Shown here: positions 50,976 through 63,680 of the stretch, one piece after another
Position numbering within the stretch: position 1 is the first letter of the stretch
Layout of the letters: every line of letters starts with the position of its first letter
Origin: Ancylostoma caninum
Taxonomy: Eukaryota; Nematoda; Chromadorea; Rhabditida; Ancylostomatidae
DNA length: 64,000 nt
Direction: 5' to 3'
Assembly: GCA_037903475.1 (NCBI GenBank)
Contig: JBAJFG010000564.1
Coordinates: forward strand, 62,001 to 126,000
Made by a program: the position numbers and the translations under genes
Notes under the pieces: generated by a model
What the model was told of the DNA's origin: nothing
Database searches by the model: none
The model's input: only the letters and a program-made list of their open reading frames with translations

Positions 50976-51551
50976 TGGATGTTAGCCGTGCAGAAACTGT
51001 CTTTTTCACAAAATAAGTTTTTCTTTTTCGCCGTTTCTTGGTATCATGGTAACTAATTGATGAAGATCGAGGTTGATTATCAAAATATTCCGCTGCCCGA
51101 TCTACAGTGTATGAATAACCACCTCCGTAATGTGATCGTGGAACACTCCCCCAAGTATAGACCCGTAAACCGTAGATCCAGGATCATCTGAAACGAAGAT
51201 CTGGAGTGTTGAGCAACAGTACCTGAATGTTTAGAATACATACGCAAACTTGAGACGCATATGATAGAGATCTCCCAGAAATGGATCAATTACAGTAGAG
51301 AGACGCTGCCACAATCATTTTGATATTTTCCAACGATGCCCACCTTACACCAATCCCACGCGCGAAATGGCAGCTGCCTTGTGCGCGGGATGGGTACTGG
51401 AGGTGGGTTTGGGTACTGGGTCTAAGGCGGATATCTCGCTTATTTCTGCGACTTTTTCGCTGAAACTTTGGCATTTGCCTATGGAGTCGACCCGCTATCA
51501 TAATCTAATGAGCACTCAAGCTCAGAGGTTTTGCCTGGACACTGCCTTTAA

Positions 51552-51720
51552 GTGATGCTGCAACGCAACGCAACTTCCCGACGACGTTGCTGCACGGTGG
51601 TGCGACTGATCTTAGGATGGTATTGTTGCAAGATGCTGCAAGTAAGGTGGTGTTGTTGCAAAATGGTGCACCTCAATTTACTGATGCAATTGCAGCAACT
51701 TCAGATGGTGCGGAAACACT
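51552..51720. repeat. GCAAC-rich degenerate satellite, right part
   Basis: GATGCTGCAACGCAACGCAA and GTTGTTGCAAAATGGTGCA-type words continue the array interrupted at 46253. Confidence 0.7.
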
Positions 51721-51729
51721 ATAATATCA

Positions 51730-53030
51730 TCCGTGTGACGTCCGAAACATAGAAGATTAAAAAGAAAAACCACTATAAAATCCAATCCCATTCATGAAAG
51801 TACATCTAATTTCATTCTAGTCATTTCAATAAACTAGCGAATAAATATATTATGTAGCCGTTGATGAATTATCACAGATTGCATGACTGACATATGTTTC
51901 TCAAGAGCAAAGAAAGGAATAAGCAACTCAAATCTCATCACATCAGAACAGCGAAATAATCGTATAGAAAGTACGTTTGAAGGGGACAGCGCTGCTGAAT
52001 ATTCAAAATGACAGACATTACCTGACAAACAGCGGGTGAAACACGATCGTTAGAACGAGTGCACTTCGTTTTTTTATTATATTCTTTTGCAAGAAATATC
52101 ACTGATTAGTTGACAACTTTCAGTTCTATAGGTCTAGTGAACAGGCACCCACAAGCAGTAAAGTAAAAGCTTTGTAGCTCAGGAAAAAGCATGTTGGTTC
52201 CGGAGGTTTCTTCAGGAGTAAATTACATAATTTAAAGTGTATTATACACGTAAAAACTATGAATGGGTGTTAAAAAAACGGTGTTTACTTGCTCTTCGCC
52301 TCTTTACCGTTTGAGAAAATATTAAGCGTTCAGTATGAGAAAAAAGAAGATACGGAGGAAAATGCGCGGCCAAGGTAAGCAAAACTACTATTGCAATGGA
52401 GAAGAAATCGCATCAGTTAGTTTGATTGGTTGTCGAGATCGAAGACTCTAATTGGCTGAAGCAATTGGTTACTGGCCAAAACATCCATTTGGAATGACAA
52501 GGCTACAAGTCAGAGGACAGATGTGTTTTAGAAATTTCAAAGAAATCTTACGGCATCATTCCCACTTGCATCCTACAACAAAACGGACAACTATCAAAAA
52601 TGGAGAAACCCCACGACAGTCGCGACGTCAACAAGGCGGCGGGCGTGACTTCAACTGTATATAGCCGCTATTCTCAACCAATAATGAGGTTGTTCAGGTA
52701 AGGAATAACCCCATCCAGCACTTTATCAAAGCCCAAATACGACAAAAAAAAGAAGCGTTACGGTTGGTCTTTGACGTTTTCGTTGGTGAACAATGCCACG
52801 AAGAGGACACAAAGAGATACAGAAAATCATATTTTTCACAAACTTTTTCATTATAACGAGCATCAGCTGTGCAACAGATGTGCATTTGCAGAAAAATGTC
52901 CACTAAGTGCTAGTTATTTCTCATCAATAAATTGCCAGCAATATTTAGTCGCTTGGAAATGACAAATGACAAAAACGGCTGCCACGACTAGCACTAATGA
53001 CAATTCCTTGTCATCCTTCACCTCCCGCTT
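51730..53030. other. No gene recognised
   Basis: AT-rich. The plus frame at 52452-52664 is basic and His/Arg-rich but has no splice or domain support. Confidence 0.3.
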
Positions 53031-53036
53031 TGCTCA

Positions 53037-53044
53037 ACCACGTA
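53037..53044. repeat. Target-site duplication, left
   Basis: ACCACGTA, repeated exactly at 54849-54856. Confidence 0.8.
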
Positions 53045-54848
53045 CAGGCCCCGGCATGAGGTCTTCCCCAAGCCAGAATCAAAACGAAGCCCCCTTTGAA
53101 AAACCAAAATTTTACGAAGCCCCCTTTGAACATGCAAACGAAAGGAAAACGTTAACCCACTCTAAAAATAGGAGTTCCGGGGAACAGCTCATGGTGGGGC
53201 ACGAGTTCATAGTGCAAACTATAATCCGAGGGACGTAAAGGCATAACATTCCGATTCTGAAGCAAAAAAAATTTGAAAAAGGCATAGATTTGGAGAAAAA
53301 ACCTTCAATCCGAAAAGGAACGGATTAAAAAGTTGGGCAGATCAAAGGGCAATTCATACCAGATGCGTGCGTTTGACGCGCGTGCGTCTATATGATGAAG
53401 GATAGGGCCAGTCGCATCGCTGACGCGGCTCAGGGGCACGCGTTTGGACGCTATTATGGTTGATGAGCGTCAAATCTGACGCGTCGGCCTGAAATTCCAC
53501 GAAGTTTTCGCGATGTCTCGATGCGGCGAAGATCAGAACGCAGTTTGTTCGCGATGAAGCCAGGAAAATTCGCATCCTGCCGCGCATTCTCTTCTCCTCT
53601 TCGTTTTGCATTGTGCATCGCCGCGTCAAATTTGACGCGCATAAACCATAAATACCGCCTTACGGCCTCGAGGCGGCCGTACATTCTTTTCATTGAGGAT
53701 GTACATGTCGAACGGTCCTCAAACGGATCCTTCGCAAGTTGATGCGTGCGTCTGACGCACGCAGCTGGTGTAAATTAGCCTACAAACCAGTGAAGATGAA
53801 CAGGTGATTCTTGTTACAAGGGAGAACGCGTTGAAACTAGTCCGCTGCGTCGTTCGATTGGAGCACATATTCTACAGGCTTGGACTCCGTAGGATTCCAA
53901 GGATTCCTGCACAATGTAAACGCAACGGAATGATTTGATTTCTTCAATAACTAAAGAACTAAAGGGGTGCTACAAGTGTTCACTGCGAAAGCCCGAAAAC
54001 TATGTGAAATAAAAAAGTGTATGCTCATTATTTATTTTGAACGCCAAATTACCTCAAGTTAGCAACACTCCGAAAACTCGCATGAATCCCATACTTCATG
54101 GATCGAATCCATCAGGTGCTTGAACGATGAAGCGGACCTTGGAAAAAAAAGTGTATGCTACAAAAGTCCAAAAATTTTGTGAACTAAAAAAGTGTATGCT
54201 CAGTTTGTGATTTAGGTCGCCCTGGGCGACCTGGAGGGCGACCTGGGGTCTCCCTCACATATATTTTTCGCGCCGTACATCGGTTCTGGCAACACTGAGC
54301 ATACAGTTGTATTGCCCCCTTAGATCTCACCATACTCCAATTTTCGAGCCCAATCTTAAAGTCTGGACTTCGCAGCAGCTCCACGAAATTTCCGGAAAAG
54401 GGTTTTTCGCGTATATCTTTCGTGCGGTACATAAGTTTTGATCGTCCGTTCAAACAGTTGTAGTGTTCCCTTAGTTCTTCTGTTAGTGAAGATATCATGT
54501 CATTTGGTTGCGTTTAGACTGCGCAGGAATTTTTAAATCCTACGGTGTAGGTAGAATATGTGCTCCAATCGGAATACTTGGACCGGACAGTCGCCTGGCC
54601 GCTCAAAGAGCGAACAGCCTCGTTGCAGGCCATTTTTCGGCATCGGTCGCCCCTGTTGCGCCGCTCAAATCACGAGCACGCTCAATGATGAGGTCACTTA
54701 ACTTATTTAATGCCCCTACCTCGCCTGATGAACGTGATGCTTCCCTTAGAAGCAACAAACGCAATCTTTTCCAGTACGAAGCCCCCTTTGCCTTTCGGCC
54801 CTTTTACGAAGCCCAGCTTGCCCCCGGGGAGACCTGTGCTGGGGCCTG
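53045..54848. mobile_element. Second hAT-type element, 8-bp duplication
   Basis: Ends CAGGCCCCGGCATGAGGTCT (53045) and, inward from the right, CAGGCCCCAGCACAGGTCTC (54848) lie between perfect ACCACGTA duplications. ACGAAGCCCCCTTTG motifs sit near both ends, and GGAGCACATATTCTAC at about 53860 is mirrored at about 54545, so the arms are long but imperfect. No hAT transposase is seen. A smaller CG-rich TIR element (53361-53770) is nested inside, and several GTGTATGCT direct repeats lie at 54017-54200. Confidence 0.85.
53361..53770. mobile_element. Nested CpG-rich TIR element
   Basis: ACCAGATGCGTGCGTTTGAC at the left and ACCAGCTGCGTGCGTCAGAC read inward from the right; repeated GCGTCAAA / TTTGACGC palindromes occur inside. 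It is markedly CpG-rich relative to the rest of the window. Frames on both strands are mirror artefacts. Confidence 0.65.
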
Positions 54849-54856
54849 ACCACGTA
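54849..54856. repeat. Target-site duplication, right
   Basis: ACCACGTA, the second copy of the duplication at 53037-53044. Confidence 0.8.
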
Positions 54857-55324
54857 ATTGGTGACTGCATTTCATAAAATTACATGTAAATTGCCAGGTT
54901 CAAACGCGTTAACTCTAAGAAAACACGTACACAACTCGTTAACGCCAATTCAATAAACGGCATCCCACGAGCGCTGCGCCGCTTCGGTTGCAAGAAAATG
55001 TCGCATTTGCAGCCGGTCTACAAAAAAGGCAATAATTTCAGGGGATAGCGTGGCGGAAATTTTGTCATAAAAATGGGTAAATGAACCAGAGTGAATTAGG
55101 ACTGGACAAAAATCTGCTGACGAAGTGACTCACAAGCCACTTGCAAGCTATATCTGTACGATGTGTGCGTTAAAATGCACGTGCAAACACCTTTTCGCGT
55201 GGGGACAGAAATTAAAGTATTTATCTAATAGAGTAAACTTTCACAGGGTTTTGAAATTAGCTAAATGAACAAGCAAATTCAAATAGCTCAGCGTTCTGAT
55301 ACTCTGATGCTCACTGACGATACA

Positions 55325-55500
55325 TTTGGCGAGGTTTGTTTGGCAACCTCGCAGACGAGCTTGCCAACTACCTAGGCAAACGAAGCCCGTCAAATGTATT
55401 GCTAAACAAAAAGTCCCGTAAAATGTATCGCCATGCAAACCCCGTCAAATGTATCGCCACGCAAACCTCGTCGAATGTATCGCCACACGAACCTTGCCTA
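55325..55500. repeat. Tandem array, unit about 30 bp
   Basis: Repeats of CGTCAAATGTATCGCCA(C/T)GCAAACC with drift. The same unit recurs at 57185-57430. Confidence 0.85.
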
Positions 55501-55551
55501 TTCTACCGTCAAACAAAAGGGTTATCAACCGCGCAAAAACTTCGATATCAT

Positions 55552-55626
55552 CAGGAATCGTGCCATGATACCAATCTTAGAAGCCCACTGTCTTACCAGC
55601 TGAGCTATCCAGATTGACACCGCCTA
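55552..55626 (-). pseudogene. tRNA-Arg(TCT)-derived fragment
   Basis: On the minus strand TAGCTCAGCTGG fits a Pol III A box exactly and GGCACGATTCC fits a B box at 9 of 11 positions, at normal tRNA spacing. A CTTCTAA anticodon loop with anticodon TCT falls in the right place. The anticodon and acceptor stems do not pair, so it is a pseudogene or the head of a tRNA-derived SINE. Confidence 0.5.
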
Positions 55627-56069
55627 TGGTTAAGCCTCCAACTAAGACTGCGTCCGACGGTGAGGGCGGTTGGTGAATAAAAGATGCATATTGACGGGCG
55701 GGAGAGACGGAGCGGTCGGAATATTCTCCGCTTCCGTGTTCAGACTTCGGTCGCTTTCACAGCGGAAAAGTACGCTAACCAAACATTTCATCAATGTAAA
55801 CAGGGAAGTGGTTGTGATGATCCGAGTACACACTGACCGGTCTATCATGAATGTAGGCTTGTTTTCACGGGATAGCAGGCCGCTCCACTAATCACTACAG
55901 CGTTAGAATTTCCGACGGGATGAGCGTATTTTTGCCCGCAGAAAAAACATCGTCGGTAGCGACCGATTTCTCGCCGCCTAGTATGAACGCAGGCTGAGAA
56001 TGAAATGGACGCCTTGTCAGAACACCCGTAAAATGCATCGCCATCAGGGTTGTGCGGAAGTAAAATTTT

Positions 56070-56150
56070 AAATCCCGTAAAACGGAAAACGGAAGGCCAA
56101 AAATGGGCGGAAAACGGAAAGCGTAAAACGGAAAACGGAAAATTTTTCCC
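56070..56150. repeat. AACGGAAA-type repeat patch
   Basis: GTAAAACGGAAAACGGAAGGCCAAAAATGGGCGG followed by more ACGGAAA words. A nearly identical patch lies at 57110-57185. Confidence 0.85.
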
Positions 56151-57109
56151 AACCATAGGTTTGTGACCAAAAGTCCTCTTTAACATTGAATTTTCTAGGT
56201 ACCTTCTTGATGAGCATGAGTGGTGACTCTTTCAAGTAATTAAGTAACTTCAACTCCACTGATGGTACGTACTTCAAAAGAATGTGGGCAGATTGAGAAC
56301 TATTCATGCTTCACCTAATTGTTGAGATTATCGGAATTACATGATCAATAATTATATTTTTTTCTACTGAATGTTTAAGAAGACGAGAATCTGAAAAATG
56401 TGAAAAGTGCGACTTCTTTGCTTTACTTTGGAGCAGACCTACTCTGCATAAATTCGGACAAAAGGTAACTATGGTGGTTAGTACGTTTGGAATTAGAGAA
56501 GGATCACGTTATTCACAGAGGATCCCGTTGGAGCGAGTTAGCGAGGGAGGAAGGAGGAGAAAAAGAGCGTGTAGGAAAAGTGATACACAAGCAGCCCAAA
56601 CACTGCGCAAAACATCAGGCGCCAACGGCGCCAGTGTGGAGCTGAAGATCATCGTCTGATTTAAACAGCGGCAATTACAATGTAGTCGTATGCATTCGTT
56701 AACTTGAAAGAAAGCTTACATTATGCGTTGCTTCGTAAGAAAGTTTGATGCTCCTATCATGGCACGTCACAGTTTCATGGAAATTTTATATCAGTTCACC
56801 CCAGATTTCTGTGAAACCTTGTTTTTTTGAGGACTTTGAGGAGAGCAGGGCACTTAGCATATTTCCAAGAACGATAAAGACCAGCAAAATCGCGATGGGA
56901 AGTTTAAACTGTAGCTGCGACAATAGAAGTCAAACAAAATAATTCGGATTTCGTTAATGGCGTTGAACATAAATTTGGTTTTGCTGTTGTGAACTCATGC
57001 ACCTACGCATCGGAACACATGCACCCTCCGCAGGATAGGGAAACGCGTCGAAAACAACGATCCCTGTCCCTCCACAAATTTCCGTTATCTTCCGTTTTCG
57101 GGGCCAAAA

Positions 57110-57185
57110 ACCCGTAAAACGTAAAAAAAAAAGGCCAAAAATAGGCGGAAAACGGAAAGCGTAAAACGGAAAACGGAAAATTCCG
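57110..57185. repeat. AACGGAAA-type repeat patch, second copy
   Basis: Same order of words as at 56070 (GTAAAACG, GGCCAAAAATAGGCGG, AAAACGGAAAGCG, AAAACGGAAAATT), adjoining the 30-bp array. Confidence 0.85.
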
Positions 57186-57430
57186 CACACCCCTGATCGC
57201 CATGCAAACCTTGCATTGCCAAGCAAACCTCGTCAAATGTATCGCCAACAGATCCCTTGCCTTTTGTATCGCCAAACACCCGTAAAATGTAACGTCAACA
57301 GATTCTCTTGTCAAATGTATCGGCAAACAAGCTCTTCACTCATTCTCCCGTAAATCATATTGCCAAGCAAGATTTTATCCCGTAAAATGTATTGCCAAAC
57401 ACATTCTCTTGCCAAATGTATTTCCAGTAA
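57185..57430. repeat. Tandem array, unit about 30 bp, second block
   Basis: About eight diverged copies of (G)TAAAATGTATTGCCAAACA-type units, as at 55325-55500. Confidence 0.8.
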
Positions 57431-57439
57431 ACATCAGAG

Positions 57440-60400
57440 AATGATCTATTCGGTTTGGGATGGCATGTATGAAGAAAATATGAATATGAATGTATGAAGA
57501 AAATTGTATGAAGAAAATAGCAAAACGAGAACATGAACAGAGTGGAACAAAGTGCTGCATCACTAAAATATCGAAATATCAGCCAAATTTAATCTTAAAG
57601 AAGTCAGTTTTCATTAAAATGGTTTGCAAAGGCGTACGAGAAATAATTACACTGAAAATCGCAAGCATAAACACCTTACATTACTTTTCTTTTTTCATTT
57701 CCTTTTTTTCATGCAATTTATGTGCAAAAACCAAATTAACCTAGTCCGAGCATCTGAAGCATATAGAGAATTTAGTGTCATCTTCATAAAAAATTAAATC
57801 TAGATTCAAAAAAACATCCATTCCGGAAAATTCATCCAGATTTTCCCAAATAACTTCCTCAAGACATGAATGATGGGTGAGTAACTCAGAGTTTTCTAAC
57901 CAGAAATGCCGGTAGAGCCGACCACGCAATGGTGAAAACTGAATCATTCTCTGCTAAACAATGCCCAGCTTCCAAACCTCGGTGAAATGCCATTCTTTGC
58001 GTTCCTCACCCTTCCAATCAGCTGTTTTTCACCATACAAAGCCCTGGGTAATCCGGTAGGTAATTAAGCATTACAGCAACGAAGATGAACCAGGAAAAAC
58101 GATCAGTGGAGACGCAGAGAAGAAGAGAGGCATTAGAGACGGAGGAAGAAAGGGAAAGAAATACAGTAAAATATTATGTCATGATCATCGCACAGACAAT
58201 TGATTGTTTAGACTTGAAAGCGAGATGGAATTAAGTTATTATGAATGGCCTGTCACGACGTGGCAGCTGTTGTTTGTGAATGAGGTGGATGTCAGGCGAC
58301 GAAAAAATGATAAAAAGTCGCAACTCGTCCACAAAAATTCCGCTCAAATTCGCTGCAAATCAGTAATTATCCAATTACAGCCAGAAAAAAATGTCGGTTC
58401 CATCCCAGATAGCCCTTCGCAGTCTGCAAAGAACGATGAATACAAGGCTAACAATATAAATGAAGTGGTAAATTTGAGCGAGCAAAAGGATGCGACAACT
58501 GCAACTGCGCGCAGCAATAGGCGAGAGGGGCGACAGTGAGCGACAGTGGGTGATAGGCGTCGAGAGTAAAGAAAAAGAAGTTTACAAATTAGAAAAAAAT
58601 AGAGCATAGGTGTATAATGGTTCAGGTTATAACTATTTGAGATGAGGAGGATAACCAAAGAAACAAATTATCTAAATAAATCTCTAAATAAAAGTACATC
58701 TCTAAATAAAATTTTGAAAACAAAAACACAGTGAATGCGTGAGAGCGATAGGCGAAAGCATTAGCAGTGTTTAGCATATAACATGAAATCTTTGTTTACC
58801 TATGGTATCACGCTATTTTCGGGTGTTTTCGTGGCGTCTCAAAAGTTATTTTTGACTTCTCGCGGATGACGTAAGCAAATACCTGAGTGCGTAGCTCTGG
58901 TAAACAACAACCTATAATGAATAAACACTTTGTATGCGTCACCGGCTTCAGGGGAGAGAAGATGTCTTCCGGATTCTAACATTCAAACATGCAAACGACA
59001 CCAATCTTCACCAAGAAGTAAAAATTTTCGGTTTTATGGGGATCCTGGCATGACTTTATTACTACCGTTGGGTTTACTCCACAAGACAGAAGAAATCATA
59101 AGCAATGCCGCTTTTTATAGGTGTTCGAGAAGACTAGCCTATTTGCTCCTCATAGATGTATAAGGCAGTAAATGAAGCAGATGGATATTAAAAAGGAGAA
59201 ATGAGTAAAAGGGAAAACATAGAAATATTTGCAGAAGCCGTTGATTATGGGAACGAGGCAGATTTCACACCTTGCACACCTGCAGGCCAGTCAAGCATGC
59301 GAAATTTCTCACAGCCCGATTAACATGTCAGGTGGAAACCAAGAAATTATGCAAATCCCAGCAAATTTATGGCGTTCAGAGTCGTTGACGTTTGAGATTG
59401 CCATCGTTCTTCATTTCCTATGGATCGCACAAGTGATAAAAATCCAGACTAATAACCAAACGCAAAAAGTCAAAAACAGTGAGAAACACTTTCTGGAAAA
59501 GTTGGTTCGAAGCAGGTTGTTCATTACACAAACAGGAAATAAATAGGAGATGAAGACGAAAGTTAGGGAGGTTAGAGAAGAAGATGTAGAAATAATACCT
59601 AGGTATTTGAAAAGAATCACAAGTGAAACCTTGGTAAGGGAGCAGAAGAAAGGATAGAAAATATGGAACGATCTAGACAGCAGAGTTGAGAATAGCTCTT
59701 CATCAAGGATTTCAAGCATCGAAATTCCTCTGTACTTATATAAGACTGATCAAAATGATCTTCAAGCTGGGGGTGCGGTTGTTTGAAGATTCTCCAATGT
59801 GACAACAGAACTAATGCAAATGGAAAGGAAGTCTATCAAAAATCGGAAGAAGCTAGAGAATTCTGTAAAGCTGAAAGCTGGAATTCTGCTCACGAAGACA
59901 AAGCAATTTCCTCACGCTTAAAACTGTTGTGAGCATACTAACCAGAGCATGGTACCGTCACGACCCCACCGAACATTAATGGGCAAGAGATCCGTGAAGG
60001 TGACAAAAACGTCAGGAACAGCTAGCTATTTTGTTAATGACGCTCTGACGCACAAAGCGCCGAACTATGTACTTAGATAGGACGAGCAGGCCAACTTTTA
60101 CCATCTCACGAATTGACTGACAAGTTACCAGTGTCGCCACACATCCATCCATATCAATTCTCGCCATTGACCGGTGCGCCGAAGACGTCGAGGAAAATAT
60201 TTATAAAAATTGTAGAAGTGACAATAGACGATCATAGTTCGCGTTTCAGTCGCTAAGAGTACGCACAACGTGGAAGAACAAGTTGCCTGCCAACGTGAGA
60301 AAATTATCACTTTGATAACATTCAACTAAATAACACTAATCTTGTTACTACAGAGCCAATAATAGCTTGTCGAGTTGCTGGTTGAGATTTTTGAAGCTGG

Positions 60401-61090
60401 AAATGTCAACCAGTTCGGCTGTTTAGAAAAAGACGCTTGAGGACAATGAATGCGTTTGCTATCTGGAAATACGTATAGTATAGCAATTGTCCAAGCTGGT
60501 GAACCGCTTTCGAAATACTCACCTATGACCCGCAATAGTTATTAGTGAAGGAAGCAAACCTCTTCGGGAATTATCAACGTCGACATAGAAAACTAACGAT
60601 GACGATGGAATTACCCCTCCGCTCAACCCCAAGAAGCCACGGCTCATCACAAAAAGGAGCGCACGTTTTCGGAAGCAGCGATGACGTAAAAGCACACAAA
60701 TCACCTCACCGCAGCGATGATACTGCTTTGCAAAAATGTCCTCCAATTCAGCTTACATGTGTGCTTACTAGGATTAGGTGAGCAGAGAGTGCGGAAGACG
60801 CAAAAGCGCGTGTAAAGTGCAAGCGCGCGTCTGCGGTGCCGGTTATTTCATGGATCACAAATCAGTAATCCATGGATGGGCATAGGAACTGTTGGTTTGG
60901 TGACGATCGTGTTGCTGTTCCGGTTGGTGATGCTATTGTTCTTTCTGCTAGTGATAGCACTGCTATCGTCACTGTTCTTGCTATTGTTTTGTTGCTGTTT
61001 TACTTGAAGGCAGGGGTTCACCTCATTACCGTGGTTGAGCTAATAGCAGATTCTGCAGCATCTCCTCGACACGCTGATTCCAACGGTATA
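57440..61090. other. No gene recognised
   Basis: Mostly AT-rich. The plus frame at 58204-58539 is hydrophilic and Asn/Ser/Arg-rich without domain. Frames at 60326-60746 show splice-like signals (CATAG|GTGAGT) but compete with each other. A GTTGCT/GCTATTG-rich low-complexity run lies at 60900-61000, and short ATCTCTAAATAAA tandem copies at 58670-58710. Confidence 0.35.
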
Positions 61091-61094
61091 GGTA

Positions 61095-61330
61095 GGTTGT
61101 CTCAAAACAGTCTTTAAACCAGTTTCCCTAGACGAGGCTTGTAACAGTTTGCTGACCCGAGTTGACGTGTGAAGCCGTTCGTCTTATCGAGTGAGCACGC
61201 CGAGACTCGTTGGCCAACGTTGCAGCCATAGCAGGCAGCCAGCACAGATTGGAGCGATCCGCCTCCCGGCTCCAAAAATGTAGCCAGTTCGACCCTTTCA
61301 AAAACGGGACTTTCGTGGCTTTTGTGCCTG
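61095..61330. mobile_element. Fragment of the TTAA/AGGCAG MITE family
   Basis: TTGTAACAGTTTGCTGACCC, GTGTGAAGCC, CTTATCGA and TTGGCCAACGTTGCAG ... GGCAGCCAGCAC follow each other in the same order as in the reverse complement of 11885-11995. This is a diverged copy of the same element, without clear ends. Confidence 0.6.
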
Positions 61331-61339
61331 TTGATGTAC

Positions 61340-63670
61340 ATTCCTGAGATCAACATGGCGAAAAGGTCTAGGATATGTCTATACCTCCAACAGAAGGAAT
61401 GAGGTGGACCCCTGCCTTTGATGAATCTGATAAAATCCTGTGATATCACGAGAAATCTGAGGTAACTCTAAAGATAAGGACAAAACCTCGGTTTGCCAAT
61501 GGCTTCACTTTTTTCTCTTCACTTTCACTTTTTTCTCTTCACTATGTGCTCTTTCTGCATCTAACATTCACTGGAATTTTAGAGCAAATTAAAGTTTTCA
61601 GTAGCGTAATTGAGACCAAGTCAAAGTTTTCAGTAGCACTTTCATCCTCTCCAAGAGCTGCAATCGCTTCTGTTGACGAACATCTCCATAACCAATGCAA
61701 TTTAATTTTGCAAAAAAAAAGGGGCGATGCCTCAGCTAATATGACTCTCACTCTAATTACAAGACGCCTACAAAGATTTCCTCCAGTCTTGCTGCGCACA
61801 TCAAAACATCTGAAGTGAAACATTATTCTGCTATCTTACACTGATGTAAAATTTACCGTGTCTCATAGAATACCTAAGGGCGAACAATGCCTCAGTTGAT
61901 TCAATTTTTCGAACTCTTTCCTTAGTTGGGGATGTCATTTCTTTAGATCATCTCACTGCATTTAGCATTAGAATTACTTCCTATCACGCACGCACACTGG
62001 TGATCGCAAGCTAGGAAATCCGGCCAGAAATGTTGGGATTCTGCAAGAGATATGCCAGTCTCCGCCATCCAGCAAGTTATTAATTTTTGAGAAATTTGCT
62101 CGTGCAGAAGGACTGCAAGTTATCGAGCGTGGATAATGATAAACCCTAAGAACGGTTGGAATTTCAAGGACAAAAAAATCGATGGAAAAAAGGATGGGAT
62201 CTTGGAAAATGGATACTAAACCTGGTTAAGGTATTCCTCCCATGTAAGAGACTATTTTTTCACGCGTGGAAAAAGAGACGGGATAGACAACGGTACGTCT
62301 TTTTCAAAGTGGTTCACACACATTATTTGAAGAAATTCATTACTTTTTTATAACACATACGTAGTTGTTGACGTATAATAGTTCTAAAGAATTTCGCAAA
62401 ACATATACGCTGTGGAGGACAATGAGGACTGGCGACACACGTACACGCGGACACCATAGTGCAGTGACGGCCATTACATCACGGAGCGACGTTTGAGAGC
62501 GCTTGGGAAAAAACTCGCGCGCGCAGCATTCAGACTACACTTTGTGGAGGCTTCAGTTATCACCTGCTACTCTCTCCCCGTCGCTCCACCTACGTCCCTA
62601 AACCCCGCTGTTAAACCATCTCATGGTCCCATAAGTCGCTGCACTGAAGAGGCTTAGTTTCTGCGTTTTCCTCTCAAAGATAGCGTGGACAAATTCTCCG
62701 GGAACATTTTTTTGGCACAGCGCTGCTTTGCCCTCTTACAATATCTTTACCAACGTTAATCTGACTTGAAAGCGAGAATTCTGAAAGTGCGATATTCAAA
62801 GTAAGGCGGTAAGGTAACAATGGGATGGTTTAGCGAAGACTGTGTGCTATCGGCAATGATCAAGTAAAGGACCAGTGATCGTTACGTCATCATCACCTTT
62901 ATGCTCAAATGACCACTGAAGTGATCATCTGGAGCAGTTACATTGCTTTCCAGCGCGAGACTCAATCCTAGAAATCATCAGTTGACAGATGTGGCACACT
63001 TTTTTCCAAAGCGGCACGGTTATTACCAGTTGGTGTCGTCATGCTGTTACACTATGAAGCTCAATGGGAAATGCTAAAAAATAGTCTCTCTCTCAATTAC
63101 TCTGCTTCTCTCTCAGTCAAAAGGGAGCATAATCAGCTGACCAGGACCAAAACAGCTCTGAAAACCAGTAAAATGACCGCCACTATCAGTGAGTGAGTAA
63201 ATAGAGAGTGAAAAAATAGGCGCATAGATAACCTACTATACGACTAAACCAACAAGAATACTGTAGCCTCGTTTTTCTGGAAATGGACGGGATTTCTGCG
63301 TATTTCGCAGCTGCGACTGAGGTTTATGTATTTAGGATACAGATCTATCCTAGACAACTGTAAGAATCTGCTCCAGAGCTCCCTCCTGTTTTTTTTTCTT
63401 GCCCCGTGCAAGCGTAGCACTTTGCCTACATGTTGTTGTACAGCTTTTATTTCTCGTGAAAAATCCGCTGTCACAGCAATTTCCCACTTTGAAAAATGGC
63501 TTTACGCAGGAAAGTAGCATTAAAATACGTTGCAAACACAGAAAACTATTATAAAATATCAGAGAAGGAGAGCGTTCGGGAAAATACTGCACCGCCATTG
63601 CCCTGGGTAGAACAGATAAGGAAATCCCAGAAATAAAGCCACAAAAGCCGTAATCACAGAAGTATGAGTT
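61340..63670. other. No gene recognised
   Basis: A 21-bp tandem duplication (CACTTTTTTCTCTTCACTTT) lies at about 61505-61545. The GC-richer stretch 62440-62640 has short dyads but no coding signal. Frames at 61542-61823 overlap on both strands. Confidence 0.35.
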
Positions 63671-63680
63671 TCGGGATTAC

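Larger units (their letters stand above)
46257..51547. mobile_element. 5.3-kb TTAA-flanked composite element
   Basis: Inverted ends AGGCAGTGTCCAGGCAAAA (46257 and read inward from 51547) sit next to TTAA (46253-46256, 51548-51551). Both flanks are the same GCAAC satellite, so the whole block looks like one insertion. Inside, about 570 bp at 46590-47160 recurs inverted at 50405-50975. Further inward, a retroposon-like unit begins at 47166. No piggyBac-type transposase ORF is visible, so it appears non-autonomous or a nested composite. Confidence 0.7.

Noticed and set aside
60326..60746. Exon-like minus-strand frames with a CATAG|GTGAGT junction
   Set aside because: The same site can be read as donor or acceptor with different open frames, and neither gives a consistent gene.
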